Source: an uncultured Oscillospiraceae bacterium | GTDB taxonomy: Bacteria; Bacillota; Clostridia; Oscillospirales; Acutalibacteraceae | Assembly: GCA_900541975.1 (NCBI GenBank) | Contig: UQLR01000014.1 | Location: 1 to 64,000 of the forward strand | Reading direction: 5' to 3' | DNA: 64,000 nt | Translations under genes and position numbers: made by a program | The notes under the pieces: generated by a model | Databases searched by the model: none | Seen by the model: the letters and a program-made list of their open reading frames with translations, nothing else | What the model was told of the DNA's origin: nothing | Shown: positions 34,132-43,148 of the stretch, in pieces | Numbering within the stretch: position 1 is the first letter of the stretch | Layout of the letters: every line of letters begins with the position of its first letter

Positions 34132-36765
34132 TTAACCGGCATGTGCGGAGGCAAAGAAGATAATCTTGCGCAGACAGTGGTCGCACCAGTAGTCCGGTTT
34201 TTGTGTACAAACGTCTACACCCGGCAAACCTCCCTGGCAACAGGACCATACGCCGTTGTAGGCCTCACCGTTTGGGTCTTCTGTTATATGGTGGAATACC
34301 CCAAAATTGTGGGTGAATTCATGTGCCATTACGCCAACATTGGAATACAGCCCACCATCTTGCGTATAATTCATGACAAAGGCGTTTCCGTTTTTTGCCG
34401 TATAGGCAAGTCCGCCGCGGGCTCCGTTTTCATAAATAGTTCCGGTAAACAAACATGCAAAACTGCCGGGATGCAGTTGTTGGTTATAGCTGGAAATCCA
34501 ATTGAGAAGTACACCCCAGTCCTTATGACGCTCTTCATGGCTGCAGGTGCTGCTGTTGCCGGAAGCACACTGGTCTACGGGAGAATTTACCTTTATATAG
34601 CTTTTAACAAGGTGGACGGAGGTTTTTTCATAAATTGCCTCCGACAGTTCCTCCCAATACGATTTTAAACCATTGACAATATGAGTTTCAGGATTTTCTT
34701 CCAGTACAGTCAGATCGGTATCCTGCGCAATTGATTCTAAGTACCATTCGTCATTTCCGGTTCCGATATAAGTATACTGAATAATTTCCTCGCCAGGCTC
34801 CTTACCGTCATAGTAGACGTTTAAACCTTTTGTAAAATTGCTGCATTCTGAGACAATTCGGTAAGAAAGGCCGTCGCTGTTGCGAAGTATTTTAAAGCGC
34901 ATGCCGCTGCTGTTGTCATAGGTTTTCAGTTCAATGTCAGCGTTGTTGCTGTTGTCCGCCGGGTTTACAGACAGTCCTCTTGTGCTGTTTCCCAACATGG
35001 TCATAATCTTATAGGTTCCGTTTCCAGCCGGTACAAATTTCCAGCGCTGCCCATCTCCGCCGTTTGGCGTCCATTGAATGATATTGTTTCCGTCCTCGTC
35101 ATATCCCCAGTATACGTCTAAATTTAAACCACTGCTCTTGCTTTTAATATAATATTCTGCATCTGATAATGAATTTTCAGAAACATAATGATTATCATAA
35201 TAGACATTGGTTTCAATGGCGGGCTCTAAAATCCAAGCGTCGTTCCAGCCGTCGTTGTAATTATATTGGATAATATTGGCGCCGGCGAAAAATGAAGCGG
35301 ACTGAACAGTAGCACATTTTTTAAAGTTGCTGTTTTTTGTAAGCAGCCGGTAGGAATAACCGTCGCTGTTTTTGATAATTTTAAAATGCATGCCGTCGTT
35401 TTGCGCGTTGTACTCTTCCAGCAAAATAGCGGTGTCGTTGCTGTCTTGTGCATTTTCTACAGATAAGGCCAAATCGGTCTCGGCGCTTGCATCTGATTGA
35501 ATTTTAATTCCATTAGCCGTGTTTACAATTTTCCATCTTTGTGTGGCCGCATCTGGATCAAGCGTTTGCTGAATCACCTGTGTGCCGGCGGTTGTTGCAC
35601 TGTTTAATGTGTCAAGGTACAGGCCGCTGCGCCTGTTTTTGATGTAGTAAGTTTTATTGTTCTCAATTTGCATGACAGGCCGGTCTTTTTCTAAAACCCA
35701 GCAGTCGTTCTGACCGGCGTTATAGGTGTACTGAATAATATTGATTCCGTGCACTGTTCCGGCACTATAGACGGTCATACATTTCTGGTAGTTGGAAAGC
35801 TTTGTAAGAATACGGTAGGTCTGTCCATCTGCATTTCTTACAAGCTTAAATTTCATGGCGTCGCTGTCTGTGTCGGGTTGTACCAGAATATTTGCGTTGT
35901 TTAAAGTAGAAGCGTTTTCAACGGTCAGTGCGTTTTGGCTGCTTAAAGCGGCGTTGGAAAGTTTATACGTTCCGTCGCCTTGCAGTGCAAATTTCCATTT
36001 TTGGCTTTCTGTACCGTCGAAACGCGATTGCTGCACGTTTGTGTTGTTGTTTCCAAGGCTCAAATACAGGCCGCTGTTTAAATTCTTTAGGTAATACGTA
36101 TCACCGTCTATGGGTGTAGGTGTATGCTGCGGATCAAAAACAGAATAATCATCGATGGGAGATTCAAAAAACCATTCGTCATTCCAGGTTCCGTTATAGT
36201 CATACTGTATAATTTTTGCGCCGTTATACTGGCTTGCGCCTCTAACTGCCAGAACCTTATTGTAGTGGCTGCACTGCGTAAGGAGCTTATAGCTTGCGCC
36301 GTCTGTCGTTTGCTCAATTTTAAACAGAATGCTGCCAATTGTGGTAGAAACGGGCTGCACATCTGCAACTGTGTTGTTTGCATTTATTGCCGGCGTTACG
36401 GAAATTGCCAGAGTGTTCCCGCTTGCAAGGGACAATAGATGATATATCCCGTCGCCGTCTGGGTCACTGAGCGTCCATTTCTGGTCGTCGTTCCCCGTGT
36501 AGGCCTGTTGTGTAATAATGGTAACCTCTTCTTCCGTGTCTTCCGTAAGAGTAATATACTTTCCGCTGCTTTTTGAACGGATAAAGTACGTGCGCCCTTC
36601 TATCGGTTTTTCCGGGTCGGTATATCCGTAAGGCCGGTAATCCTCTGCCGTTTCATTTTCTGAGGTGCTGTCAGTCGCCGCGCCGATAGAAATAACAGCT
36701 GATAAAAATAGAATTACGGATAAAAGTATGGACAGTGCTATTTTTCCCATTTTTTTGCTTAACAT
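34132..36765 (-). CDS. Secreted RICIN-repeat protein with metzincin-type protease domain
   Basis: An 877-residue extracellular protein. A signal peptide (about 1-30, ending SIGAATD) is followed by four ricin-type lectin modules, each opening with a (Y)(Y/F)I(R/K)(S/N)-type strand and repeating IIQYxYNGxWNDxWxLE motifs. The C-terminal domain has the zinc site HEFTHNFGVFHH, giving His815, Glu816, His819 and His825, matching the metzincin HExxHxxGxxH. A Cys cluster follows (CCQGGLPGVDVC and WCDHC). The start at 36765 has AGGAGGAG upstream. Probably a carbohydrate-binding, matrix- or mucin-degrading protease; substrate unknown. Confidence 0.85.
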   Translation of the reverse strand: MLSKKMGKIALSILLSVILFLSAVISIGAATDSTSENETAEDYRPYGYTDPEKPIEGRTYFIRSKSSGKYITLTEDTEEEVTIITQQAYTGNDDQKWTLSDPDGDGIYHLLSLASGNTLAISVTPAINANNTVADVQPVSTTIGSILFKIEQTTDGASYKLLTQCSHYNKVLAVRGASQYNGAKIIQYDYNGTWNDEWFFESPIDDYSVFDPQHTPTPIDGDTYYLKNLNSGLYLSLGNNNTNVQQSRFDGTESQKWKFALQGDGTYKLSNAALSSQNALTVENASTLNNANILVQPDTDSDAMKFKLVRNADGQTYRILTKLSNYQKCMTVYSAGTVHGINIIQYTYNAGQNDCWVLEKDRPVMQIENNKTYYIKNRRSGLYLDTLNSATTAGTQVIQQTLDPDAATQRWKIVNTANGIKIQSDASAETDLALSVENAQDSNDTAILLEEYNAQNDGMHFKIIKNSDGYSYRLLTKNSNFKKCATVQSASFFAGANIIQYNYNDGWNDAWILEPAIETNVYYDNHYVSENSLSDAEYYIKSKSSGLNLDVYWGYDEDGNNIIQWTPNGGDGQRWKFVPAGNGTYKIMTMLGNSTRGLSVNPADNSNNADIELKTYDNSSGMRFKILRNSDGLSYRIVSECSNFTKGLNVYYDGKEPGEEIIQYTYIGTGNDEWYLESIAQDTDLTVLEENPETHIVNGLKSYWEELSEAIYEKTSVHLVKSYIKVNSPVDQCASGNSSTCSHEERHKDWGVLLNWISSYNQQLHPGSFACLFTGTIYENGARGGLAYTAKNGNAFVMNYTQDGGLYSNVGVMAHEFTHNFGVFHHITEDPNGEAYNGVWSCCQGGLPGVDVCTQKPDYWCDHCLRKIIFFASAHAG

Positions 36766-37405
36766 CTTGTTCTCCTCCTTTTGTTTTGTCGGCCGTTCAA
36801 ACAGAAAAAGCAGACAGTAAAAAGCAATAAATATGTCTATACGCCGCCATTTTGTATGTTTGATGGACGAATGCATCCCAAATCCAGCTTTCTATTGTTC
36901 CCTCCTTATCTTCATCTTTTTTGCAATTATGTGAAAATATTACACAATTGCTGGTGAAATAAAGCAGCAAAAGCAGTTTGGCAATATAAAATGTGAAAAC
37001 AGAAACGATAACGTTTGCGGCCTTATTTTATTTCATATTATAACATAGCGCCCAAAAAATGACAATATTTTTCTATTTTCTTTCTTTTTTTATCTAAAAT
37101 GCAGGCGTACTAGATTTATGTTTTATGGAACAGTTCGATAATAAATGAAAATTATAACCGGTAAGGGTATATAAGAAATAGGCAAATGGATTCCAATATA
37201 AAATATAATTTTTTATTTGTATTTCAGAAACGACGGTGAATATCACTTTAAAAAGATACAAATATTTAAAAATAGTAGAGTGACAGAGAGACAAAAAAGA
37301 TTTTATTTAAAATTTCCCATAATTCTATTAAGTAATTTTGCCTCTGCAGGTTATACGCTATAATGGCAAAAGATAAGAATACGATATGGGAAAGGGTTGT
37401 GCTAA
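36766..37405. other. Divergent intergenic region of the metalloprotease and pyrE
   Basis: Contains the metalloprotease ribosome binding site, its promoter with a LacI-type palindrome (37003-37065), and the pyrE promoter region (TATAAT at about 37361-37366, -35 weak). An AT-rich stretch with no supported gene lies between; the frame at 37094-37294 looks random. Confidence 0.6.
37003..37065 (-). promoter_or_regulatory. Promoter of the metalloprotease with LacI-type operator
   Basis: On the minus strand TTGTCA (37065-37060), a 17-bp spacer and TATAAT (37042-37037). AAACGTTATCGTTT (37016-37003), a CG-centred palindrome of the LacI/GalR kind, lies downstream of the -10. That position suits a repressor roadblock. 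Which regulator binds is unknown; CcpA or a local LacI protein are candidates. Confidence 0.6.
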
Positions 37406-37987
37406 ATGATTACAGAGGAAAGAGTACTGGAAATTTTAAAGGAGGCCGGCGTATTGCTGGAAGGGCATTTCCGCCTTACCTCCGGCAGGCACTCCAATCG
37501 TTATTTACAGTGTGCGAAAATTTTCAGAAATACAAAATACAGCGAAGAACTTTGTATGGCGCTTGCAAAGCAATTTTCTGGCGAAGGTGTACAAGTTGTA
37601 ATCGGTCCGGCAATGGGAGCTGTGCAAATGGCATATGAGGTAAGCCGGCATTTACAATGTGAAAATTTTTTTGCAGAGCGCAATGACAAGGGCGAAATGG
37701 AGCTTAGAAGAGGTTTTGCTGTTACGCCCGGCATGAAGGTTTTGCTCGTAGAAGACGTAGTTACAACCGGCGGTTCTGTCAAAGAGGTGCTTAATCTTGT
37801 GCAGGGCGCAGGCGGCGTCGTTGTGGGGGTGGGCTCCATTGTCAACCGCACCGGCGGCAAGGTTGATTTTGGCGTTCCGTTTAAGTCGGTTATAACGGTT
37901 GATGTAGAATCTTGGGAGCCGGAAACCTGTCCGCTTTGCAAAGAGGGAAAACTTCCGGTTGTCAAGCCTGGTTCCAGAAAGGTTTGA
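37406..37987 (+). CDS. pyrE: Orotate phosphoribosyltransferase
   Basis: Converts orotate and PRPP to OMP in pyrimidine synthesis. The 193-residue form is typical of Clostridia. The PRPP-binding motif is [28 protein letters not shown] is the N-terminal orotate-side motif. The C-terminus has [10 protein letters not shown], a Cys pair often seen in this longer clostridial type. RadC follows 120 bp on. Confidence 0.95.
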   Translation: MITEERVLEILKEAGVLLEGHFRLTSGRHSNRYLQCAKIFRNTKYSEELCMALAKQFSGEGVQVVIGPAMGAVQMAYEVSRHLQCENFFAERNDKGEMELRRGFAVTPGMKVLLVEDVVTTGGSVKEVLNLVQGAGGVVVGVGSIVNRTGGKVDFGVPFKSVITVDVESWEPETCPLCKEGKLPVVKPGSRKV

Positions 37988-38107
37988 GCGTCCGGCGCAT
38001 GGCCGGATTTACTGCCATCATGCTGTTCGGGCATGGTGGCAGTGCTAGTAGGGATAAAAAATATAAGCGATCACGCTGTGTCCGGCAGTGTGGAGCTTTA
38101 GGGGCAG

Positions 38108-38815
38108 GTGGAAGCTTTGGCACAAAACGGCGACATGCACAAGGGGCACAGAGAAAGAATGCGCAGGAAATTTCTTTCAAACAGTTTAGATGGGTTTGAA
38201 CCGCATGAAGCGCTTGAGCTTTTACTGTATTATGCCGTCCCCAGAAAAGACACAAATCCGCTGGCGCACCGGTTGCTGGATCTGTTCGGTTCCATATCGG
38301 CTGTATTTGACGCGCCGGTCGATGCGCTGATGCAAGCGGGCCTTACGCAAAGCGCCGCTGTACTGATCAAGCTTTTTCCGCAAATGAGCCGTCTGTACCT
38401 GGACGACAAACATAACAGCCAAAAAAAGGTGATTCGTGAAGAGGCGATAGGGGAAATCTTACTCAATAAATTTATTGGGCGCGATTATGAGGCAGTTGTA
38501 CTATTGCTGCTGGACGCCAAATTGAAAGAGGTTTTCTGTGGGGTTATCAGCAAGGGCTCAGTTTCCGCCTGTGCGCTTTATGTTAGGAAAATCGTAGAAA
38601 ATGCGTTGCTGTATAATGCAACCTACGCGGTGCTGGCGCACAATCATCCAAGCGGTGTGGCGCTGCCGTCGCAAGAAGATTTAAACGCAACCATACAGGT
38701 GGCGGAAGCCCTTGGACTAATTCACGTTACACTGCTTGACCACATTGTGGTCGCAGATAACGATTATGTATCAATTGCCCAGTCTGGTATTTTAAACGAA
38801 GTGTTTAGAACATAA
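38108..38815 (+). CDS. radC: RadC family protein (JAB/MPN domain)
   Basis: A 235-residue protein. The helical N-terminal half contains a helix-hairpin-helix-like segment, and the C-terminal JAMM domain has the metal signature HNHPSGVALPSQED. Long annotated as a DNA-repair protein, but a repair role is disputed. The frame starts at a GTG (38108) close to AGGGG; an ATG at 38135 (MHKGHRERM) is an alternative that keeps all conserved parts. Confidence 0.9.
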   Translation: MEALAQNGDMHKGHRERMRRKFLSNSLDGFEPHEALELLLYYAVPRKDTNPLAHRLLDLFGSISAVFDAPVDALMQAGLTQSAAVLIKLFPQMSRLYLDDKHNSQKKVIREEAIGEILLNKFIGRDYEAVVLLLLDAKLKEVFCGVISKGSVSACALYVRKIVENALLYNATYAVLAHNHPSGVALPSQEDLNATIQVAEALGLIHVTLLDHIVVADNDYVSIAQSGILNEVFRT

Positions 38816-38852
38816 AAGGGCGCGCAGGTTTCTATGGCTGCGCGTCCTTTTT
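38815..38852. terminator. Bidirectional terminator between radC and the ZIP gene
   Basis: An AAAGGGCGCGCAG / CTGCGCGTCCTTT stem with T tails in both directions, between convergent genes. Confidence 0.75.
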
Positions 38853-38864
38853 ATAATATATTGC

Positions 38865-39656
38865 TTATCCAAGCGCGACGTCCAGGATCATCATAATTAA
38901 AAATCCACCCATTACGCTTAACGTTCCAATATGGGAATGCTCACCCAGATGTGCTTCCGGAATCAACTCTTCCACAACAACGTACAGCATGGCGCCTGCG
39001 GCAAACGACAAAAGCCAGGGCATAAGCGGTTGTATGTTTCCTGCCACAAGCACGGCCAAAATGCCAAAAATCGGTTCAACAATTCCGGAAAAGCTGCCGT
39101 ATAAAAAGCTTCGCGCTGCAGAAAGTCCCTCGCGGCGCAGCGGCAGGGAAATAGCCGCGCCTTCTGGAAAGTTTTGTATGCCCATACCAAGCGCCAGCGC
39201 CAGCGCCGCTGCATAAAAGCCCGGTGCATTTCCTTTTTGAGCGGCTAAGGCAAATGAAAGCCCCACAGCCATGCCTTCGGGAATATTATGCAGGGTAACG
39301 GCAGACACCAGCAGGGTTGTGCGTTTAAAAGAGGAGTGCAGCCCTTCCGGCTGCGCGGCTTGTATGTGTAAATGCGGCAATAGGCCGTCTAACAGCATCA
39401 AAAAGGCAATTCCCAAAAGAAAGCCGCCCGCTGTTGGCAGCCAGCCGATTTGCCCCGCTTCTTCGGCTGTTTCAATTGCCGGAATCAACAGGCTCCATAT
39501 GGAAGCGGCGATCATAACGCCGGCGGCAAACCCCAAAAATATGCGCTGTATATTTGGATGAATTTTCTTTTTAAAGAAAAAAACAAGCGAAGCGCCCAGC
39601 ATTGTCATTAAAAAAGTAAAACCGGTGCCGGCGGCAGCTAATAAAACCGGATGCAT
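38865..39656 (-). CDS. ZIP family metal transporter (GufA-like)
   Basis: A 263-residue, eight-helix metal uptake protein of the ZIP superfamily. HNIPEGMAVG in helix IV and NFPEGAAIS in helix V are the metal-binding signatures of the GufA/ZIP11 group. The loop after helix III has HLHIQ. The start at 39656 has AGGAGG; upstream frame to 39797 is not coding. It faces away from an ArsR/P-type ATPase operon with the control region shared between them. Confidence 0.9.
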   Translation of the reverse strand: MHPVLLAAAGTGFTFLMTMLGASLVFFFKKKIHPNIQRIFLGFAAGVMIAASIWSLLIPAIETAEEAGQIGWLPTAGGFLLGIAFLMLLDGLLPHLHIQAAQPEGLHSSFKRTTLLVSAVTLHNIPEGMAVGLSFALAAQKGNAPGFYAAALALALGMGIQNFPEGAAISLPLRREGLSAARSFLYGSFSGIVEPIFGILAVLVAGNIQPLMPWLLSFAAGAMLYVVVEELIPEAHLGEHSHIGTLSVMGGFLIMMILDVALG

Positions 39657-39732
39657 AGAATACCTCCTGTTATATATGTATATTGTTCCCCTGTTATAAA
39701 AAAGGATTCTAAATTTTGAATTTATATTTTCT

Positions 39733-39761
39733 ACTATAAAATGGAACGGCTTGTAAGTCAA
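39733..39761 (-). promoter_or_regulatory. Promoter of the ZIP gene
   Basis: Minus strand: TTGACT (39761-39756), a 17-bp spacer and TATAGT (39738-39733). Confidence 0.75.
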
Positions 39762-39797
39762 TATGAAAACGCTATGTAAAAATTTTTCAAAAAACAA

Positions 39798-39845
39798 TTG
39801 ACAATAAAGGTTTTATGTATTATCATATGAATAGATGTTCATATG
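39798..39845 (+). promoter_or_regulatory. Promoter and ArsR-type operator of the metal-efflux operon
   Basis: TTGACA (39798-39803), a 17-bp spacer and TATCAT (39821-39826). A 22-bp imperfect palindrome, CATATGAATAG with ATGTTCATATG (39824-39845), covers the start site. This ATATGAAx...xTTCATAT form is the usual ArsR/SmtB operator, so the repressor encoded next should shut off its own operon. Confidence 0.8.
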
Positions 39846-39860
39846 AAGGGACGTGAAAGA

Positions 39861-40223
39861 ATGGAAAAAGAAACCCAGGCGCAAACGGGGGCCTTTTTAT
39901 GTGTGCACAGCGACACTGTGGAAAAAGTGGTTTCCAAAATGCCGCCGGATGAAACCCTGTACGATTTATCGGAGCTTTTTAAGGTTTTTGGGGATTCGAC
40001 AAGAATCAAAATTCTTTATGCGCTGTTTGAAGCAGAGCTTTGCGTGTTTGATATTGCGCAGCTCTTAAATCTGACGCAGACCGCGGTGTCTCATCAATTG
40101 CGCATATTAAAGGCCAATAAGCTGGTTAAGTTCCGCCGGGAAGGAAAAATTGTTTTTTACTCTTTAGCAGATGATCATGTACGCAGTATTATCAATCAGG
40201 GTATGGAGCATGTAGAGGAATAA
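39861..40223 (+). CDS. ArsR/SmtB-family metal-sensing repressor
   Basis: A 120-residue winged-helix repressor that leaves its operator on binding metal. ELCVFDIAQLLNLTQTAVSHQLRILK is the recognition region. The C-terminal helix contains DDHVRSIINQGMEHVEE, matching the alpha5 site DxH...HxxE of CzrA/SmtB Zn(II)/Co(II) sensors. The alpha3 CxC site is reduced to one Cys (ELCV). The start is placed at the ATG at 39861 because only from there on does the protein look normal. First gene before an HMA protein and a P1B ATPase. Confidence 0.92.
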   Translation: MEKETQAQTGAFLCVHSDTVEKVVSKMPPDETLYDLSELFKVFGDSTRIKILYALFEAELCVFDIAQLLNLTQTAVSHQLRILKANKLVKFRREGKIVFYSLADDHVRSIINQGMEHVEE

Positions 40224-40260
40224 ACTGTGTGATTGCATTTTATAGAAAGGTGGATTTATT

Positions 40261-40479
40261 ATGAAAAAAACATATAAACTGGTGGACTTGGACTGTGCCA
40301 ATTGTGCCCGAAAAATGGAGGAAGCAATCAGAAAAATTAACGGCGTACAGGATGTGAGCGTTAGCTTTTTGTCGCAAAAATTAACACTTACAGCCGACGA
40401 TGCGCAATATGAAAGCGTTTTACAGGAAACCGTTAAAGCGTGCAAACGTGTAGAACCGGACTGTAAAATTAAAATTTAA
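40261..40479 (+). CDS. Heavy-metal-associated (HMA) domain protein
   Basis: A 72-residue single-domain ferredoxin-like metal carrier with the binding loop LDCANCARK (CxxC). The P-type ATPase encoded 42 bp downstream lacks an N-terminal HMA domain, so this small protein probably supplies it in trans or delivers metal. Confidence 0.9.
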   Translation: MKKTYKLVDLDCANCARKMEEAIRKINGVQDVSVSFLSQKLTLTADDAQYESVLQETVKACKRVEPDCKIKI

Positions 40480-40521
40480 TATATATATAGAAAACAAAGC
40501 ATATAGAAAAGAGGCGGCTTT

Positions 40522-42372
40522 ATGACGGGAAAACAGAAAAAAATGTTGCTTCGGATTCTTTTCAGCCTGGCTTTATGGATTTGCGCATTTTTCTTGCCAC
40601 TGGAGGAAATCTGGAGGTTTTTGGCCTTTTTGACGCCTTATCTGGTGATCGGGTGGGATATTCTTTGGAAAGCCGTACGCAATATCCTCCACGGGCAGGT
40701 TTTTGATGAAAATTTTTTGATGGCGATTGCAACGGTTGGGGCGTTTTGTATAGGAGAATACCCCGAAGCCGTGGCGGTTATGCTTTTTTACCAGGTTGGA
40801 GAATTTTTTCAGGGCTATGCTGTGGGCCGGTCGCGGCGCTCCATTGCGGCTTTGATGGATATCCGGCCGGACTATGCCAATATAGAACGCGACGGGAAGC
40901 TAGTGCAGGTGGACCCCGAGCAAATTGCCGTGGGGGAGCAGATCGTTGTAAAAGCCGGCGAAAAAATACCGCTTGACGGTGTGGTGCTTGATGGGAGCTC
41001 CTTTGTAGACACGGCGGCGCTTACGGGGGAGTCCCTGCCGCGCGGCGTAGAACCGGGCGACGATGTGGTCAGCGGCTGTATCAATCAGACTGGGCTTTTG
41101 CATATACAGGTGACAAAGCCTTTTGGAGAGTCTACTGTTTCAAAGATTCTGGATCTGGTGGAAAATGCGAGCAGCAATAAGGCGCATGCGGAAAATTTTA
41201 TTACAAAATTTGCAAAATATTATACGCCCTGCGTTGTAATCGGCGCACTGCTGCTGGCGTTTATACCGCCTGTGCTCGATATGCGTTGGAGCCATTGGAT
41301 TGGCCAGGCGCTGATCTTTCTTGTCATTTCCTGTCCGTGTGCGTTGGTCATCTCTGTACCGTTGAGTTTCTTTGGCGGGATCGGCGGCGCTTCAAAATGC
41401 GGGATCCTTGTCAAAGGCGGAAATTATATGGAAGTACTCGCCAAAACGGAAACGGTTGTTTTTGACAAAACCGGCACATTAACAAAGGGTGTGTTTAATG
41501 TAACGGTTATACATCCGGATAAAATATCGCAATCGCAGCTTTTGGAGCTTGCGGCAATTGCGGAAAGCTATTCTGAGCATCCCGTGGCTCGGTCAATTCG
41601 TGAAGCCTGCGGGCAGGAAATGGATATGTCCCGCTTGTCCGATGTGCATGAGCTTTCCGGGCGCGGCGTGTGTGCGGTCATAGACGGCAGGAAAGTGTGT
41701 GTGGGCAACGACAGGCTTATGGAAGAAAACGGTGTGACCTGGCATCCCTGCCACCATGTGGGGACGACTGTCCACGTTGAAGTTGACGGAACATATGCCG
41801 GACATATCGTTATCTCGGACGAAATAAAAGAAGACGCGGCGCAGGCTGTCAAAGAACTTAAGGAGCAGGGCGTACAGAAAACGGTTATGCTTACCGGGGA
41901 TGCGCAGGCGGTAGGTGAAAGCGTAGGAAAACAGTTGGGACTCGACGAGGTATATACGCAGCTGCTGCCTGCTGGAAAAGTGGAGCGCGTAGAAGCGCTT
42001 TTGCAGCAGAAAAGTGCAAAGGGAGAGCTTGTGTTTGTTGGCGATGGAATCAACGATGCGCCGGTTCTTTCCCGTGCAGATGTAGGGATTGCCATGGGCG
42101 CGATGGGTTCCGATGCGGCAATCGAAGCGGCGGATGTTGTACTGATGGACGACCGTCCGTCCAAAATTGCGAAGGCCGTGCAGATTTCCAGAAAAACGCT
42201 GCGTATTGTACGGCAAAATATTGTTTTTGCGCTGACGGTAAAAGCAGTGTTTCTGGTTTTGGGCGCGGTTGGCCTTGCCAATATGTGGGAGGCGGTTATT
42301 GCCGACGTTGGCGTTTCCGTAATTGCAATTATTAATGCCATGCGCGCTTTAAAGGTACAGAAAATAAAATAG
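40522..42372 (+). CDS. P1B-type heavy-metal ATPase (Zn/Cd/Pb type)
   Basis: A 616-residue efflux pump. It begins directly with transmembrane helices and has no N-terminal metal domain. CPC (ISCPCALVIS) in helix 6, DKTGTLTKG (phosphorylated Asp), TGESLPR, SEHPVARS and GDGINDAPVL are all present. The Asp of ADVGVSVI in the last helix matches P1B-2 pumps (Zn/Cd/Pb) rather than copper pumps. It is the third gene of an ArsR-HMA-ATPase operon opposite a ZIP importer. Confidence 0.94.
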   Translation: MTGKQKKMLLRILFSLALWICAFFLPLEEIWRFLAFLTPYLVIGWDILWKAVRNILHGQVFDENFLMAIATVGAFCIGEYPEAVAVMLFYQVGEFFQGYAVGRSRRSIAALMDIRPDYANIERDGKLVQVDPEQIAVGEQIVVKAGEKIPLDGVVLDGSSFVDTAALTGESLPRGVEPGDDVVSGCINQTGLLHIQVTKPFGESTVSKILDLVENASSNKAHAENFITKFAKYYTPCVVIGALLLAFIPPVLDMRWSHWIGQALIFLVISCPCALVISVPLSFFGGIGGASKCGILVKGGNYMEVLAKTETVVFDKTGTLTKGVFNVTVIHPDKISQSQLLELAAIAESYSEHPVARSIREACGQEMDMSRLSDVHELSGRGVCAVIDGRKVCVGNDRLMEENGVTWHPCHHVGTTVHVEVDGTYAGHIVISDEIKEDAAQAVKELKEQGVQKTVMLTGDAQAVGESVGKQLGLDEVYTQLLPAGKVERVEALLQQKSAKGELVFVGDGINDAPVLSRADVGIAMGAMGSDAAIEAADVVLMDDRPSKIAKAVQISRKTLRIVRQNIVFALTVKAVFLVLGAVGLANMWEAVIADVGVSVIAIINAMRALKVQKIK

Positions 42373-42419
42373 AGTAAAGTGAAAGCGGATTTGCTTAAGA
42401 ATGCAAAGGAGGAATGAGG

Positions 42420-43148
42420 ATGCTGAAGCTAAGCCATATAACATGGAATTCACCAGATGGAGAGGAAATTATAAAAGAGATGAATCTTACTGTTTCCAAA
42501 GGAAAACTGGTGGTTGTAACAGGTCCAAACGGCGGCGGGAAAACAACGCTTGCAAAGCTGATAGCCGGGATAGAAACGCCTGCAAAAGGCGCCATTCTGT
42601 TTAACGGCGAAGATATTACAAAGTACAGTATTACGCAGCGCGCACAAAAGGGGATCGCATATGCTTTTCAGCAGCCTGTCCGCTTTAAAGGCCTTACCGT
42701 GCGCAATTTGCTGGAAATGGCGAGCGGCGCAACCCTTGATGAAGAAGGCCTTTGCAGCCTGCTGGGGAAGGTTGGCCTATGTGCGAATGAATATATTGAC
42801 CGGGAACTGGACGCAGGCTTGTCCGGCGGGGAAATGAAACGTATAGAGATTGCGTCTGTTGTAGCGCGGCGCGCACCGTTGTCTATTTTTGACGAACCGG
42901 AGGCGGGAATTGACCTCTGGAGCTTTTCACGTCTGGTAGAAACCTTTGAAGAACTGCGCCGTAAAAACAGCGGTACGCTGCTTGTTATTTCACACCAGGA
43001 GCGTATTTTGTCCATTGCAGATGAAATTGTTGTCGTAGCGCAGGGACGCGTGCGCGCTTCGGGCCCGCGGGAAGAAATTTTACCAAACCTTTTATCCGGC
43101 GAGTGTAAACCGCGCTGTCCGCTGGGGAAGGAGGAAACGCATTTATGA
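42420..43148 (+). CDS. SufC-like ABC ATPase of a two-gene Fe-S system
   Basis: A 242-residue ABC ATPase of the SufC group. Walker A GPNGGGKTT, the SufC-type YAFQQPVRFKGL Q-loop, signature LSGGEMKR, and Walker B LSIFDEPEAGID. The start at 42420 is taken because GGAGG is well spaced from it and too close to the ATG at 42414. The C-terminus has CKPRCPLG. It overlaps the SufB/D-like gene by ATGA. Together they match the two-gene SUF-like minimal systems (SMS) described for anaerobes. Confidence 0.88.
   Translation: MLKLSHITWNSPDGEEIIKEMNLTVSKGKLVVVTGPNGGGKTTLAKLIAGIETPAKGAILFNGEDITKYSITQRAQKGIAYAFQQPVRFKGLTVRNLLEMASGATLDEEGLCSLLGKVGLCANEYIDRELDAGLSGGEMKRIEIASVVARRAPLSIFDEPEAGIDLWSFSRLVETFEELRRKNSGTLLVISHQERILSIADEIVVVAQGRVRASGPREEILPNLLSGECKPRCPLGKEETHL

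Noticed and set aside
37094..37294. Minus-strand 66-residue frame
   Set aside because: AT-driven composition, no ribosome binding site, no resemblance to a protein family.
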